DNA from: Oscillospiraceae bacterium
GTDB lineage: Bacteria; Bacillota; Clostridia; UBA1381; UBA9506
Direction: 5' to 3'
Assembly (NCBI GenBank): GCA_015068935.1
Contig: SVJO01000007.1
Span: 1-51,176, forward strand
Length of the DNA stretch: 51,176 bases
Both the position numbers and the translations under genes were made by a program. Below, in pieces: positions 15,761-24,037 of the stretch (the first letter of the stretch is position 1; the number at the start of each line of letters is the position of its first letter). The notes beneath the pieces are model-generated. The model was not told the DNA's origin and ran no database searches. It was given only the letters and a program-made list of their open reading frames with translations.

Positions 15761-17467
15761 TTATATTGCGTTTTTCTTTTCTTCTTCTCGTTCAAGCTCT
15801 CTGTAGGCTACCTTGCCGACAAGAGTTTTAGGCAGTTCCTCACGAAATTCATATTCTCTCGGAAGCGCATACTTTGCGATACTCTTCTCACAATGAGCCT
15901 TAATTGATTCCTTAATTTCATCAGTAGGAGAATACTCAGGCTTTAGAACTACAAATGCTTTTATTCTCTGCATCCTATAGTCATCTTTAACTCCTATTAC
16001 AGTGCTGTACATTACAGCATCGTGTGAATCAATGACATTTTCAACCTGAGAAGGATATACATTATATCCGCTTGTTACAATCATTCTTTTTAATCTCTGA
16101 ACAAAATACACAAATCCGTCTTCGTCCATATATCCAAGGTCTCCCGTATGGAGATATGTCACTCCGTCATCATGCACACGCAGAGTCTGTGCCGTTTCCT
16201 TTGGATTGTTGATATATTCCTTCATAAGAGTTGGCCCAGCAACACAGATTTCACCCATTTCCCCTGATGGAGCTTCATCATTTGTGTTAGGAATAACTAT
16301 TTTATAATATGTATCAGGGAACGGAATACCAATGCTTCCTTCGCGGTAATAATCAGGAGGTGTCAGGCAGCTTGCCGTTACGCACTCTGTTGTTCCATAG
16401 CCTTCTCTGACCTGAATTTTTGCGCCTCTTTCTCTTAGGAATGCATCGACCTTTTTCTTAAGTTCAACAGAGAGCGAATCACCTCCGCTAAACATTCCCT
16501 TAAGGCACGAAAGGTCAACATTTTTCATGTCCTCATTTCTCATCATCGCTTCGAAAAGGGTTGGCACTCCTGCCATATAATTCGGTCTGTATTTTCTAAA
16601 AAGCGACGAAAACTCTGCTACCTTAATCTGAGGTACTAAAACACACTTGCCGCCATATGCAAGCATAGTGTGTATTCCTATTCCCAAACCAAAGCCATGG
16701 AAAACCGGCATAACCGAAAGCATCGTATCACCTGCTGCAAGACAGCCCGATGCTGCTGCAGTCTGCATAGCTAATGCATTAAAATTTAAGTTTGTCAAAA
16801 GTATTCCTTTAGAGGTTCCTGTTGTGCCTCCGCTGAACAAAACTGCCGCGGCATCATCTCCCTTTGAAGGCGATGCAATTTTACCTTTGAATTCTCTGGA
16901 CGAATTTAAAAAATCTCCCCATGATATAACCCACGGGTCAGTCGGAACTTTAGGTTCTTTTCCTATAAATTTGTAAATAAGGCCTTTAACCTTGGGCAGC
17001 GCCTCTTCAATTTTTGTAACTATAACCTTTTCAACGGGAGTTTTTCCCTTAAGCCCTTCAAATTTATTATAAAACTGGCTCAGTGTCACAGCAAGTTTGC
17101 TTTTACTCTCATTCAGATAAAATAATATCTCATTTTCCGCAGATAACGGATGTACCATACTCGCTATTGCACCTATTTTATTTATTGCATAAAACATTAT
17201 AATTGCCTGCGGCACGTTGGGAAGACATATTGTAACAGCATCCCCTTTTCTTACTCCGTGTACCGTCAGAGCTTTTGCGGCAATGTCAATTTCCTCAATA
17301 AACTTATTGTAAGAAACAGCCTTTCCCATAAAATCATATGAAATATACGAGCCGAAATTATCTTTTGCCTGTTTGACCATATCGTACATAGAAATATCAG
17401 GATAATCAAGTGTTCTTGGTATATCCCCGTAGTATTTAAACCATTTAGCATCAGAATTCAAAATCAA
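15761..17467 (-). CDS. AMP-dependent acyl-CoA ligase (long-chain fatty acid type)
   Basis: This 568-residue adenylate-forming enzyme should activate a carboxylic acid with ATP and transfer it to CoA. Motifs include the P-loop-like LFSGGTTGTSKGILLTN (about residue 213), REGYGTTECVTASCL (about 356), the HTGDLGYMDEDGFVYFVQR hinge-region motif (about 440) and the C-terminal PKTLVGKVAYREL with the adenylation lysine. Length matches long-chain acyl-CoA synthetases. Its start at 17467 overlaps the end of the upstream E2-like gene by 17 bases, so the two are translationally coupled and probably act on the same acyl group. The substrate is not evident. Confidence 0.88.
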   Translation of the reverse strand: MILNSDAKWFKYYGDIPRTLDYPDISMYDMVKQAKDNFGSYISYDFMGKAVSYNKFIEEIDIAAKALTVHGVRKGDAVTICLPNVPQAIIMFYAINKIGAIASMVHPLSAENEILFYLNESKSKLAVTLSQFYNKFEGLKGKTPVEKVIVTKIEEALPKVKGLIYKFIGKEPKVPTDPWVISWGDFLNSSREFKGKIASPSKGDDAAAVLFSGGTTGTSKGILLTNLNFNALAMQTAAASGCLAAGDTMLSVMPVFHGFGLGIGIHTMLAYGGKCVLVPQIKVAEFSSLFRKYRPNYMAGVPTLFEAMMRNEDMKNVDLSCLKGMFSGGDSLSVELKKKVDAFLRERGAKIQVREGYGTTECVTASCLTPPDYYREGSIGIPFPDTYYKIVIPNTNDEAPSGEMGEICVAGPTLMKEYINNPKETAQTLRVHDDGVTYLHTGDLGYMDEDGFVYFVQRLKRMIVTSGYNVYPSQVENVIDSHDAVMYSTVIGVKDDYRMQRIKAFVVLKPEYSPTDEIKESIKAHCEKSIAKYALPREYEFREELPKTLVGKVAYRELEREEEKKNAI

Positions 17468-18320
17468 TTTCCTCCCCTAATGTTTTATCAAGCAATGCAG
17501 GATTTTTAAAGAGATGTTTTATGAGCTTTAACGAACGTGCAAAATAAAAACCGTCTGCAATACGTTCATCAAGTGTAACACCTATGTTTATAACATCACG
17601 TATATCCTGATTTCCGTTTTCATCAATCATCATTTCTTTATGGATTTCGCCTATTGTTATAACAATTCCGTTTGTTCCCATATTATTTAGATGATGATAC
17701 ACGGCATCGCATTTAATACTACCGAGATTTGACAATAAAACAGTGCAATAATTTGTGTCAACACTGCTGAACGATTTAGGCATCAAACCGTGGACGTCCG
17801 CAAAATTTATAAATGCCATAAATAGATTCATCAGAGGTTTCGGCAATTTTTTTACGATATTTAAAATATCATCAACGCTTTGTCCTTTATTCTCTCTCTT
17901 TGCTTCTGTCACCTTAGGAGAAATTCTGTCTGTTATAGCACAAAGATTTTCGCTGTCTTTGGGGCGGTAAATCATAAGGGTTTCTTCTGAATGGTCTGAG
18001 AATTTTTTCTTTATTGTAAAACCCATTGAGATTTCATGTCTCATATAATATCGCTTTCCCGAAATGTATCTGTTTAAAAGCGGTCGCATTTTTATTGTTC
18101 TTGCAACAGCCGCTATTATGCAATGAAAAAGTGTTACTTTCCTTTCCCCGGACTGATTTTTTTCTTTTATGTATGAAAGTAATTCTGTTACATCTATTTT
18201 TTCGTTAATATACACCTCTGCCTCTGTTCTTTTGGGCATGAGGTATGCCATGTAAAAATGAAGTCCGTCAATATCACGAATACGATACGCATCGTATCTG
18301 TCCCCCCATTTTCGCACCAT
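17451..18320 (-). CDS. Stand-alone E2-like (CAT-fold) acyltransferase homologue lacking catalytic His
   Basis: This 289-residue protein is homologous to the catalytic domain of 2-oxoacid dehydrogenase E2 acyltransferases: CIIAAVARTIKMRPLLNRYI near residue 70, TVLLSNLGSIKCDAVYHHL near 198, and the C-terminal motif TLDERIADGF at 249-258. In active E2 and chloramphenicol acetyltransferases the last motif is DHRxxDG; here the catalytic His is Glu252, while Asp256 and Gly257 are kept. There is no lipoyl or E1/E3-binding domain and no dehydrogenase genes nearby. It is coupled to an acyl-CoA ligase by a 17-base overlap. A scaffold, acyl-binding or modified acyltransferase role is possible; normal E2 activity is unlikely. 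Confidence 0.82.
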   Translation of the reverse strand: MVRKWGDRYDAYRIRDIDGLHFYMAYLMPKRTEAEVYINEKIDVTELLSYIKEKNQSGERKVTLFHCIIAAVARTIKMRPLLNRYISGKRYYMRHEISMGFTIKKKFSDHSEETLMIYRPKDSENLCAITDRISPKVTEAKRENKGQSVDDILNIVKKLPKPLMNLFMAFINFADVHGLMPKSFSSVDTNYCTVLLSNLGSIKCDAVYHHLNNMGTNGIVITIGEIHKEMMIDENGNQDIRDVINIGVTLDERIADGFYFARSLKLIKHLFKNPALLDKTLGEEIDFEF

Positions 18321-18420
18321 ATCACTCCCTCAATAAAAATAATATGAACATATTTTTATTCTACCACAAAAAAAATATAAAAGCAAATATTTTGTCGATT
18401 TTAAGTAAACTATTAAACAA

Positions 18421-18452
18421 AAGAGGAGATTGCATACCTGCAATCTCCTCTT
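18421..18452. terminator. Bidirectional terminator upstream of the E2-like gene
   Basis: Perfect 14-base arms (AAGAGGAGATTGCA at 18421-18434 with its complement at 18439-18452), 4-base loop. It is the second of two hairpins after the NlpC/P60 gene on the minus strand. Confidence 0.75.
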
Positions 18453-18487
18453 TTGTCTTTAAATTTGCTATTAGCTAAAAACAAAAA

Positions 18488-18503
18488 GTGCGCTAAAGCG
18501 CAC
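18488..18503 (-). terminator. Intrinsic terminator of the NlpC/P60 gene
   Basis: GTGCGCT and AGCGCAC form a compact 7-bp stem followed on the minus strand by TTTTTGTTTTT, seven bases after the stop codon at 18510. Confidence 0.75.
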
Positions 18504-18509
18504 CTTTAG

Positions 18510-19199
18510 TTATCTTATTATTCTTCTTGCTGTGTAATAAACATTATTATAGTTTCCCGAAACAATACTTGTATATTTCACAACGTCACCTGTCTGAGGT
18601 GAATGAATCATCATTCCGTCACCTACATAAATGCCTACATGGTGAACGTAATTACTTCCCGGGCGCTTAAACATTACAATATCACCAGGAAGAAGGTCGC
18701 TTTTCTCAACCGGAATACCGTTTGAAAGCATACCGTCAGCTGTTCTGTTTAATGTATAACCAAGCTGTTTATAAACGTAATAAACAAGACCTGAACAATC
18801 AAACCCAGAAGGACTTGTTCCGCCATAAACATAACGTGTTCCAAGATAATTTTTAGCAAGCTCTGCCGCTCTGCCACCGCCATATGAAGCAGCCATTCTT
18901 GAAGCAATTTCTGCTGTTCTTTCGGCTACATATGATGCAAACACGTAAGCAGATGTCTGCGGACTTGTTCCTATTCTGTACCAGTCTCCGTTCTTTTCAT
19001 AAACATCAACAACAACACCGCGACTTACAGAACCTTCTATTTCAGCATCAAGTCCAGGAGCAGTTCTAATATTAACATTATCTCCTGTGATAATACCCAC
19101 AAAAGGATATCTCTCAGCAGAAACTACAAAACATAGTCCTGAAATTATAAAAACAAATATCAAAAGGAATGAAATTCCTGTTTTCTTTAACAAACTCAT
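18510..19199 (-). CDS. Secreted SH3-NlpC/P60 peptidoglycan hydrolase
   Basis: This is an exported cell-wall endopeptidase that cleaves peptide bonds in peptidoglycan stems. In 229 residues it has a signal peptide (about 1-28, LLIFVFIISGLCFVVSAERY), one bacterial SH3 domain (about 35-90, with GDNVNIRTAPGLDAEIEGSV) and a C-terminal NlpC/P60 domain. The catalytic triad is visible: Cys135 in SGFDCSGLVYYVY, His187 in VHHVGIYVGDG and His199 in MMIHSPQTG. It has no binding domain other than SH3. A consensus promoter (19252-19280) precedes it. It is a single-gene unit, divergent from rhaB, ended by two terminators. Confidence 0.94.
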   Translation of the reverse strand: MSLLKKTGISFLLIFVFIISGLCFVVSAERYPFVGIITGDNVNIRTAPGLDAEIEGSVSRGVVVDVYEKNGDWYRIGTSPQTSAYVFASYVAERTAEIASRMAASYGGGRAAELAKNYLGTRYVYGGTSPSGFDCSGLVYYVYKQLGYTLNRTADGMLSNGIPVEKSDLLPGDIVMFKRPGSNYVHHVGIYVGDGMMIHSPQTGDVVKYTSIVSGNYNNVYYTARRIIR

Positions 19200-19251
19200 T
19201 ACAAAGTATACCCCCGAAAAAATAAATGTATTACGAAGTTGTTACAAATAT

Positions 19252-19280
19252 ATTATAGCGACTTAATATTTATTTGTCAA
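19252..19280 (-). promoter_or_regulatory. Consensus sigma-A promoter of the NlpC/P60 gene
   Basis: TTGACA (19275-19280) and TATAAT (19252-19257) on the minus strand, 17 bases apart: perfect consensus hexamers. Predicted transcription start is about 45 bases before the start codon. Confidence 0.75.
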
Positions 19281-19375
19281 CCTTTTTTTCGAATTTTTTA
19301 ATAATTTTGTAATATTTTAATTTTTTCTCTCGTTTTGTATATAATAAATTAAAATAATATTATAATATAAATCAC

Positions 19376-19403
19376 TTGAAATATTTTCTTAATGTGGTAT
19401 AAT
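19376..19403 (+). promoter_or_regulatory. Predicted promoter of the rhaB operon
   Basis: TTGAAA (19376-19381) and TATAAT (19398-19403) with a 16-base spacer and a TGG immediately before the -10 (extended -10). Two direct repeats (19408-19418 and 19423-19433) lie over the expected transcription start. Confidence 0.6.
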
Positions 19404-19407
19404 TATG

Positions 19408-19433
19408 TAAAAATACACTCTTTAAAAATACAC
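19408..19433 (+). promoter_or_regulatory. Pair of direct repeats at the rhaB transcription start
   Basis: TAAAAATACAC occurs twice (19408-19418 and 19423-19433), 15 bases from start to start, just downstream of the -10 of the rhaB promoter. A repressor site is one possibility; AT-rich chance repetition is another. Confidence 0.35.
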
Positions 19434-19462
19434 ATTAAATAAATACAAGGAGAGATTGTTTT

Positions 19463-20941
19463 ATGGCAGAAAAAAGCAAAGTTTTAGCATTTGATTTCGG
19501 TGCATCAAGCGGCAGAGCTCTTCTTTTCACCCATGACGGAAAAAAACTTGAAGTAGAAGAAATGCATAGATTCTCAAACGACCCTGTTATGATAGGAAAA
19601 AGTTTTCATTGGGATATCTTAAGATTATTTCATGAAATTAAACAGGGTATTTTAAAAACAATTAATGCTGGACACAGTGACATCCTTTCTATAGGTATTG
19701 ATACATGGGGTGTTGATTTCGGTCTGTTTGATGAAAACGGAAAAATGCTTGGGAATCCATACCACTACAGAGACGAAAGAACAAACGGTATGATTGAGCT
19801 GGCAGACAAAATAGCAGGAAAAAAATATATTTTTGATAAAACAGGTATACAGTTTAACTTCTTCAACACTCTTTTTCAGCTCATGGCAGCAAAAGACGAT
19901 CCTTCATTTAAACTTGCTAAGAAGGCTTTGTTTATCCCTGATATTTTCAATTATTTTCTGACAGGTGTAATGAAAAATGAATATACTGAGGCCTCAACAT
20001 CTCAGATTTTAAATGCAGAGGAAAAAACATGGGATAAAGAACTTATGGCAAAATTCGGTATAGGCGATATTTTCTGTGACATAATAAAACCAGGAGAGAT
20101 TGTTGGATATCTTACAGACGAGCTTTGTGAAGAACTCGGCTGTCCTAAAATCCCTGTAATTGCAGTTGCTTCGCATGATACAGCTTCTGCTGTTGCAAGC
20201 CTGCCTGTAACAGATGATTACAACTATGCGTTCATCAGCACAGGAACATGGGCTCTTATGGGAACAGAAAGTACAAAAGCGCAAATAAACGATGTAACTT
20301 TTAAATATGACTTTACAAACGAAGGCGGAGTCTGCGATAAGTATTGTTTCTTAAAAAACATTATGGGATTGTGGATTGTTCAGGAAAGCAGACGTCAATG
20401 GGGCAGAGAGGGAAATCTCCTCTCTTTTGATGAGCTCGAACAGGCGGCAACAGCGAGCACTCCTCATAAATCATTCATTGACCCAGATTACCATGATTTT
20501 GCAACACCCGGAAATATGCCAAAGAAAATAAGAAATTTCTGCGAGCAGACAGGTCAGCCCGTTCCCGAGAGTCAGGGCGAAATAATAAGATGTGCCCTAG
20601 AGAGCCTTGCGTTTAAGTGCCGTATGGTTGTGGATGCTCTTGAAGATATCGGGCAGGAAAAAATTGAAGTTATTCATATGCTCGGCGGCGGAATTAAGGA
20701 CAAAATGTTCTGTGGTTTTGTAGCTAATGCAACAAAGCGAAAGGTTATTGCAGGTCCCGTTGAGGCAACAGGTACAGGCAATGCTTTAGTTCAGCTAATG
20801 GCCCTTTCAAAGGTTGCTGACTTAAAAGAAGCAAGAACCGCTGTTAAAAATTCTTTCCCAATCAATGTTTATGAGCCTGAAAATAATTCTGAGTGGGATG
20901 CTGCATATGAAGAGTTTAAAAAATATGCAAAATTAAGTTAA
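19463..20941 (+). CDS. rhaB: Rhamnulokinase
   Basis: This FGGY-family sugar kinase phosphorylates L-rhamnulose to rhamnulose 1-phosphate. The 492-residue protein begins with FDFGASSGRALLF (phosphate-binding region), has GIDTWGVDFGLFDENGKMLG and NPYHYRDERTNG, typical of RhaB, and the second ATP-domain motif IHMLGGGIKDKMFCGFVAN near residue 410. Length matches the family. Related fuculokinases are the main alternative. It leads a plus-strand operon with a class II aldolase and a lactaldehyde reductase; a terminator-like hairpin lies between it and the aldolase. No rhamnose isomerase or transporter is in the window. Confidence 0.88.
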   Translation: MAEKSKVLAFDFGASSGRALLFTHDGKKLEVEEMHRFSNDPVMIGKSFHWDILRLFHEIKQGILKTINAGHSDILSIGIDTWGVDFGLFDENGKMLGNPYHYRDERTNGMIELADKIAGKKYIFDKTGIQFNFFNTLFQLMAAKDDPSFKLAKKALFIPDIFNYFLTGVMKNEYTEASTSQILNAEEKTWDKELMAKFGIGDIFCDIIKPGEIVGYLTDELCEELGCPKIPVIAVASHDTASAVASLPVTDDYNYAFISTGTWALMGTESTKAQINDVTFKYDFTNEGGVCDKYCFLKNIMGLWIVQESRRQWGREGNLLSFDELEQAATASTPHKSFIDPDYHDFATPGNMPKKIRNFCEQTGQPVPESQGEIIRCALESLAFKCRMVVDALEDIGQEKIEVIHMLGGGIKDKMFCGFVANATKRKVIAGPVEATGTGNALVQLMALSKVADLKEARTAVKNSFPINVYEPENNSEWDAAYEEFKKYAKLS

Positions 20942-20964
20942 AACAAAATAACAGACATTTAAGG

Positions 20965-20992
20965 AAGGCATAAGAGTAACCTCTTGTGCCTT
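20965..20992 (+). terminator. Intra-operon terminator between rhaB and the aldolase
   Basis: Arms 20965-20976 (AAGGCATAAGAG) and 20981-20992 pair over 12 bases with one G-U and loop TAAC, followed by TTATTTTTTTT. It lies 24 bases after the rhaB stop and 26 bases before the aldolase start, so partial termination would lower the amount of downstream enzymes. Confidence 0.75.
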
Positions 20993-21017
20993 TATTTTTT
21001 TTAGAAAGGATTTCACT

Positions 21018-22316
21018 ATGAATTTTGAAATGATGCACCCAAGCGAGCAGATTGTAAAAATCATGAACAGAATTTACCGCTATGGAATGACAACAACATC
21101 GGGAGGAAATCTGTCAATCATGGATGACAGAGGTGATATCTATATAACTCCAAGCGGAATTGACAAAGGAAGCCTTACAGAAAGCGACATTATGAGAATA
21201 ACTCCTGACGGAGAGATAATCGGCAGACACAAACCGTCTATTGAGCTACCATTTCACAGTGCAATTATGCGTTCAAGACCAGGAGTCAAAGCCGTGCTTC
21301 ACGCTCACCCTCCTGCACTTGTCGCCTTTAGTATTGTCAGACAAAATCCTAAAACAGACATAACAACTGAGCTCTATAGGCTCTATGAACGCGGCGGAAT
21401 TAAGATGGCTAAATATGAAATTCCAGGAAGCGAGCTTTTAGGCGACAGAATTTTAGAGGCATTTGAAAGAGATGTCAATACTGTCATGCTTGAAAACCAC
21501 GGTGTTATTATAACTGCAGAAAATATTTTTGAAGCCTTTAAAATTTTTGAGACACTAGAATTCGGAGCAAGGCTTGAAATTAATGCACGTCTCTTAGGTA
21601 AACCCCAGTCGCTTACAGATAAAGACTATGAGGTAGCAAAAAATACACAGACTCCTCCGGAGCTTAAAGACTATGATGACCACATCCCCTCAAGCTATGA
21701 AAAGCAGGAACGCAGACAGATGTGCCGTTATGTCGAAAGGGCATACAAACAACGTCTTTTCAGCTCAACACAGGGCACATATTCAAGACGTATTGATAAT
21801 GAAACGTTTATAATTACACCATTTGATAAAGACAGAATGTATCTTGAGCCTGATGATATTGTTGCAATCAAAAACGGTTGCAGGGAAAAAGGCAAAAATC
21901 CCAGCAGAAGTGTTCAGCTTCATATGGAGATTTATAAAAAGCATCCTGATATAAATTCTGTTATAATAGCTTACCCGCCTAATGTTATGGCATTTGCTAT
22001 AACCGATGCAGAATTTGACTCAAGGACAATCCCCGAAAGCTATATTATGCTGCGCGATATTCCCAAAATCAGTTTCGATGAGGCTTACTCCAAACCTGAA
22101 ACTGTTGCAAACACCATTGACTCAAGCACCCCCGTTGTTATGGTCTCAAACAGCTGTATTATCACAACAGGAGACAGTATGCTAAAGGCTTTTGACCGCT
22201 TGGAAGTTGCTGAATTTTCTGCAAAGGCTCTGATATTTACAAAACAGCTTGGCGATATTGTGAGAATAAATGAAAAACAGGTTGAAGAAATAAACAAATC
22301 CTTTAACCTTAATTAA
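21018..22316 (+). CDS. Tandem class II aldolase/adducin-domain protein
   Basis: The 432-residue protein contains two class II aldolase domains. Domain 1 (about 5-215) has all expected active-site residues: the Glu in KPSIELPFHSAI, the zinc ligands of HAHPPALVAF and LENHGVIIT. Domain 2 (about 225-425) follows the same pattern but has lost them: SVQLHMEIYKK in place of the Glu segment, IAYPPN for HxHP, and VSNSCIITTG for ENHG. In context, domain 1 should cleave rhamnulose or fuculose 1-phosphate to DHAP and lactaldehyde; domain 2 is probably structural. The start at 21018 has AAAGGA. It lies between rhaB and fucO. Confidence 0.85.
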   Translation: MNFEMMHPSEQIVKIMNRIYRYGMTTTSGGNLSIMDDRGDIYITPSGIDKGSLTESDIMRITPDGEIIGRHKPSIELPFHSAIMRSRPGVKAVLHAHPPALVAFSIVRQNPKTDITTELYRLYERGGIKMAKYEIPGSELLGDRILEAFERDVNTVMLENHGVIITAENIFEAFKIFETLEFGARLEINARLLGKPQSLTDKDYEVAKNTQTPPELKDYDDHIPSSYEKQERRQMCRYVERAYKQRLFSSTQGTYSRRIDNETFIITPFDKDRMYLEPDDIVAIKNGCREKGKNPSRSVQLHMEIYKKHPDINSVIIAYPPNVMAFAITDAEFDSRTIPESYIMLRDIPKISFDEAYSKPETVANTIDSSTPVVMVSNSCIITTGDSMLKAFDRLEVAEFSAKALIFTKQLGDIVRINEKQVEEINKSFNLN

Positions 22317-22338
22317 TAAAGTACAAGGAGCAGATAAA

Positions 22339-23490
22339 ATGATAAACAGAATGATTTTAAATGAAACATCATATTTTGGTCCCGGAGCAAGAAAATCCAT
22401 TGCAGACGAAGTTAAAAAGAGAGGCTTTAAAAAAGCCCTTCTGGTAACTGACAAGGATTTGATAAAATTTAATGTTGCAACAAAGGTAATTGATGTTTTA
22501 AAAGAAGCCTCCCTGCCTTATGAGGTATTTGATAATATAAAACAAAACCCAACCGTACAAAATGTAAAAGACGGCGTAGAGGCTTTTAAAAATTCAGGCG
22601 CAGATTACATCATTTCTGTCGGCGGTGGCTCATCTATTGATACAGCAAAGGGAATCGGAATGATTGTTGCCAATCCTGAATTTTCAGATGTCGTTTCATT
22701 AGAAGGTATGGCAGATACAAAAAATAAAAGTATTCCCCATATTGCTGTTGCTACAACGGCAGGAACAGCGGCAGAGGTTACTATTAACTATGTTATAACA
22801 GATGTTGAAAACAAACGAAAGTTTGTATGCGTCGACCCCGGTGATATTCCGATAATAGCTATTGTGGACCCAGAGCTTATGGCAAGCATGCCAAAAGGGC
22901 TAGCTGCTGCAACGGGAATGGATGCCCTTACTCATGCCATTGAAGGCTACATTACAAAAGGAGCATGGGCTCTTACAGATACACTCACTCTAAAAGCTAT
23001 CGAAATGATTGCAAAAAGCCTTAAAAAAGCATGTGACGGTGATAGCGACGCAAAAAATGAAATGGGGATTGCACAGTATGTTGCAGGAATGGCTTTTTCA
23101 AATGTCGGTCTTGGAATAGTACACTCAATGGCTCACCCGCTTGGTGCTTTTTATGATACACCTCATGGTGTTGCCAATGCACTCCTTCTCCCATATGTTA
23201 TGGAATATAACGCAGATTCCACAGGAGAAAAATATATGCATATTGCTAAAGCATTTGGCGTAGAAAATGCATGCAATCTCTCACCTTCGGAGTACAGAAA
23301 AGCTGCGGTTGATGCTGTAAGAAATCTTGCAATAAGCCTTGATATCCCGCAGAAGCTTTCTCAAATCGGCGTAAAAGAATCTGATTTGGAAAATCTTGCA
23401 CAGGCGGCATACGCCGATGTCTGCACAGGCGGCAACCCCAAGGAAACCAGCGCAGAGGAAATTCTTGAAATTTACAAAAAGGCTTTTTAA
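22339..23490 (+). CDS. fucO: Lactaldehyde reductase (iron-containing alcohol dehydrogenase)
   Basis: This group III iron alcohol dehydrogenase reduces L-lactaldehyde to L-1,2-propanediol with NADH, disposing of reductant in deoxysugar fermentation. The 383-residue protein begins MINRMILNETSYFGPGA as in FucO, has the nucleotide-binding SVGGGSSIDTAKGI near residue 95, and metal ligands in MDALTHAIEGY (Asp, His) and VHSMAHPLGAFYDTPHG (His, His). The start at 22339 has AAGGAG. It ends the rhaB operon, 22 bases after the aldolase, and converges with smpB across a palindromic terminator. Confidence 0.93.
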   Translation: MINRMILNETSYFGPGARKSIADEVKKRGFKKALLVTDKDLIKFNVATKVIDVLKEASLPYEVFDNIKQNPTVQNVKDGVEAFKNSGADYIISVGGGSSIDTAKGIGMIVANPEFSDVVSLEGMADTKNKSIPHIAVATTAGTAAEVTINYVITDVENKRKFVCVDPGDIPIIAIVDPELMASMPKGLAAATGMDALTHAIEGYITKGAWALTDTLTLKAIEMIAKSLKKACDGDSDAKNEMGIAQYVAGMAFSNVGLGIVHSMAHPLGAFYDTPHGVANALLLPYVMEYNADSTGEKYMHIAKAFGVENACNLSPSEYRKAAVDAVRNLAISLDIPQKLSQIGVKESDLENLAQAAYADVCTGGNPKETSAEEILEIYKKAF

Positions 23491-23522
23491 TTAGTTTTTC
23501 GTAATCTTTTCTCTTCATATAA

Positions 23523-23570
23523 ATAAAGGAGCTGTAGCAAAATGAAATCATTTTGCTACAGCTCCTTTAT
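23523..23570. terminator. Palindromic bidirectional terminator between fucO and smpB (repeat family copy)
   Basis: The 48 bases form a perfect palindrome with 23-base arms around a 2-base centre. Bases 23531-23570 are identical, over 40 bases, to 46693-46732. The stop codon of smpB (TAA, plus strand 23567-23569) lies inside it. A-runs and T-runs at both ends allow termination in both directions. Confidence 0.85.
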
Positions 23571-24034
23571 GCTAAGTTTCTTTGCTTTAATGCCTTTTCA
23601 ATTCTTCTCTCTGCGTCTCTTTTTGCCATATCCTGACGCTTATCATAGTTTTTCTTACCCTTACATAGACCGATTTCTACTTTAACCAAGCTACCCTTTA
23701 AATAAACCGAAAGCGGAATAACTGAATAACCATCCTGCTTAACTGCGCCGTAAAGTCTTGCAATCTCTTTTTTATGGAGCAAAAGTCTCCTTTCACGGAG
23801 CGGGTCCTTATTAAAAATATTCCCCTTTTCATAAGGCGAGATATGCATACCTAAAACTCTTGCCTCGCCTCCTCTGAATGATACGAAACTGTCCTTTAAA
23901 TTCACAGTTCCCGCACGCACAGATTTGACCTCTGTACCAAAAAGCTCAATACCTGCCTCTATTGTTTCTTCAACAAAATAGTCATGTCTTGCTTTTCTGT
24001 TTGCCGAAATAATCTTCTTTTCTTGTTTATCCAT
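23567..24034 (-). CDS. smpB: SsrA-binding protein SmpB
   Basis: SmpB binds tmRNA and brings it to stalled ribosomes for trans-translation. The 155-residue protein has the family features: [21 protein letters not shown] at the N-terminus, [18 protein letters not shown], and the C-terminal [21 protein letters not shown], the tail that enters the mRNA channel. It is 3 bases downstream of rqcH in the same operon; the two are alternative ribosome-rescue factors. No ssrA (tmRNA) gene is seen in the window. Confidence 0.97.
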   Translation of the reverse strand: MDKQEKKIISANRKARHDYFVEETIEAGIELFGTEVKSVRAGTVNLKDSFVSFRGGEARVLGMHISPYEKGNIFNKDPLRERRLLLHKKEIARLYGAVKQDGYSVIPLSVYLKGSLVKVEIGLCKGKKNYDKRQDMAKRDAERRIEKALKQRNLA

Positions 24035-24037
24035 AAT

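Noticed and set aside
17451-18320. Genuine pyruvate dehydrogenase E2
   Set aside because: No lipoyl domain, no E1/E3 genes nearby and no catalytic His in the DHRxxDG motif.
23523-23570. CRISPR-like repeat because of an identical copy at 46693-46732
   Set aside because: Only isolated copies at gene ends, no spacers and no cas genes; the palindrome structure fits a terminator.
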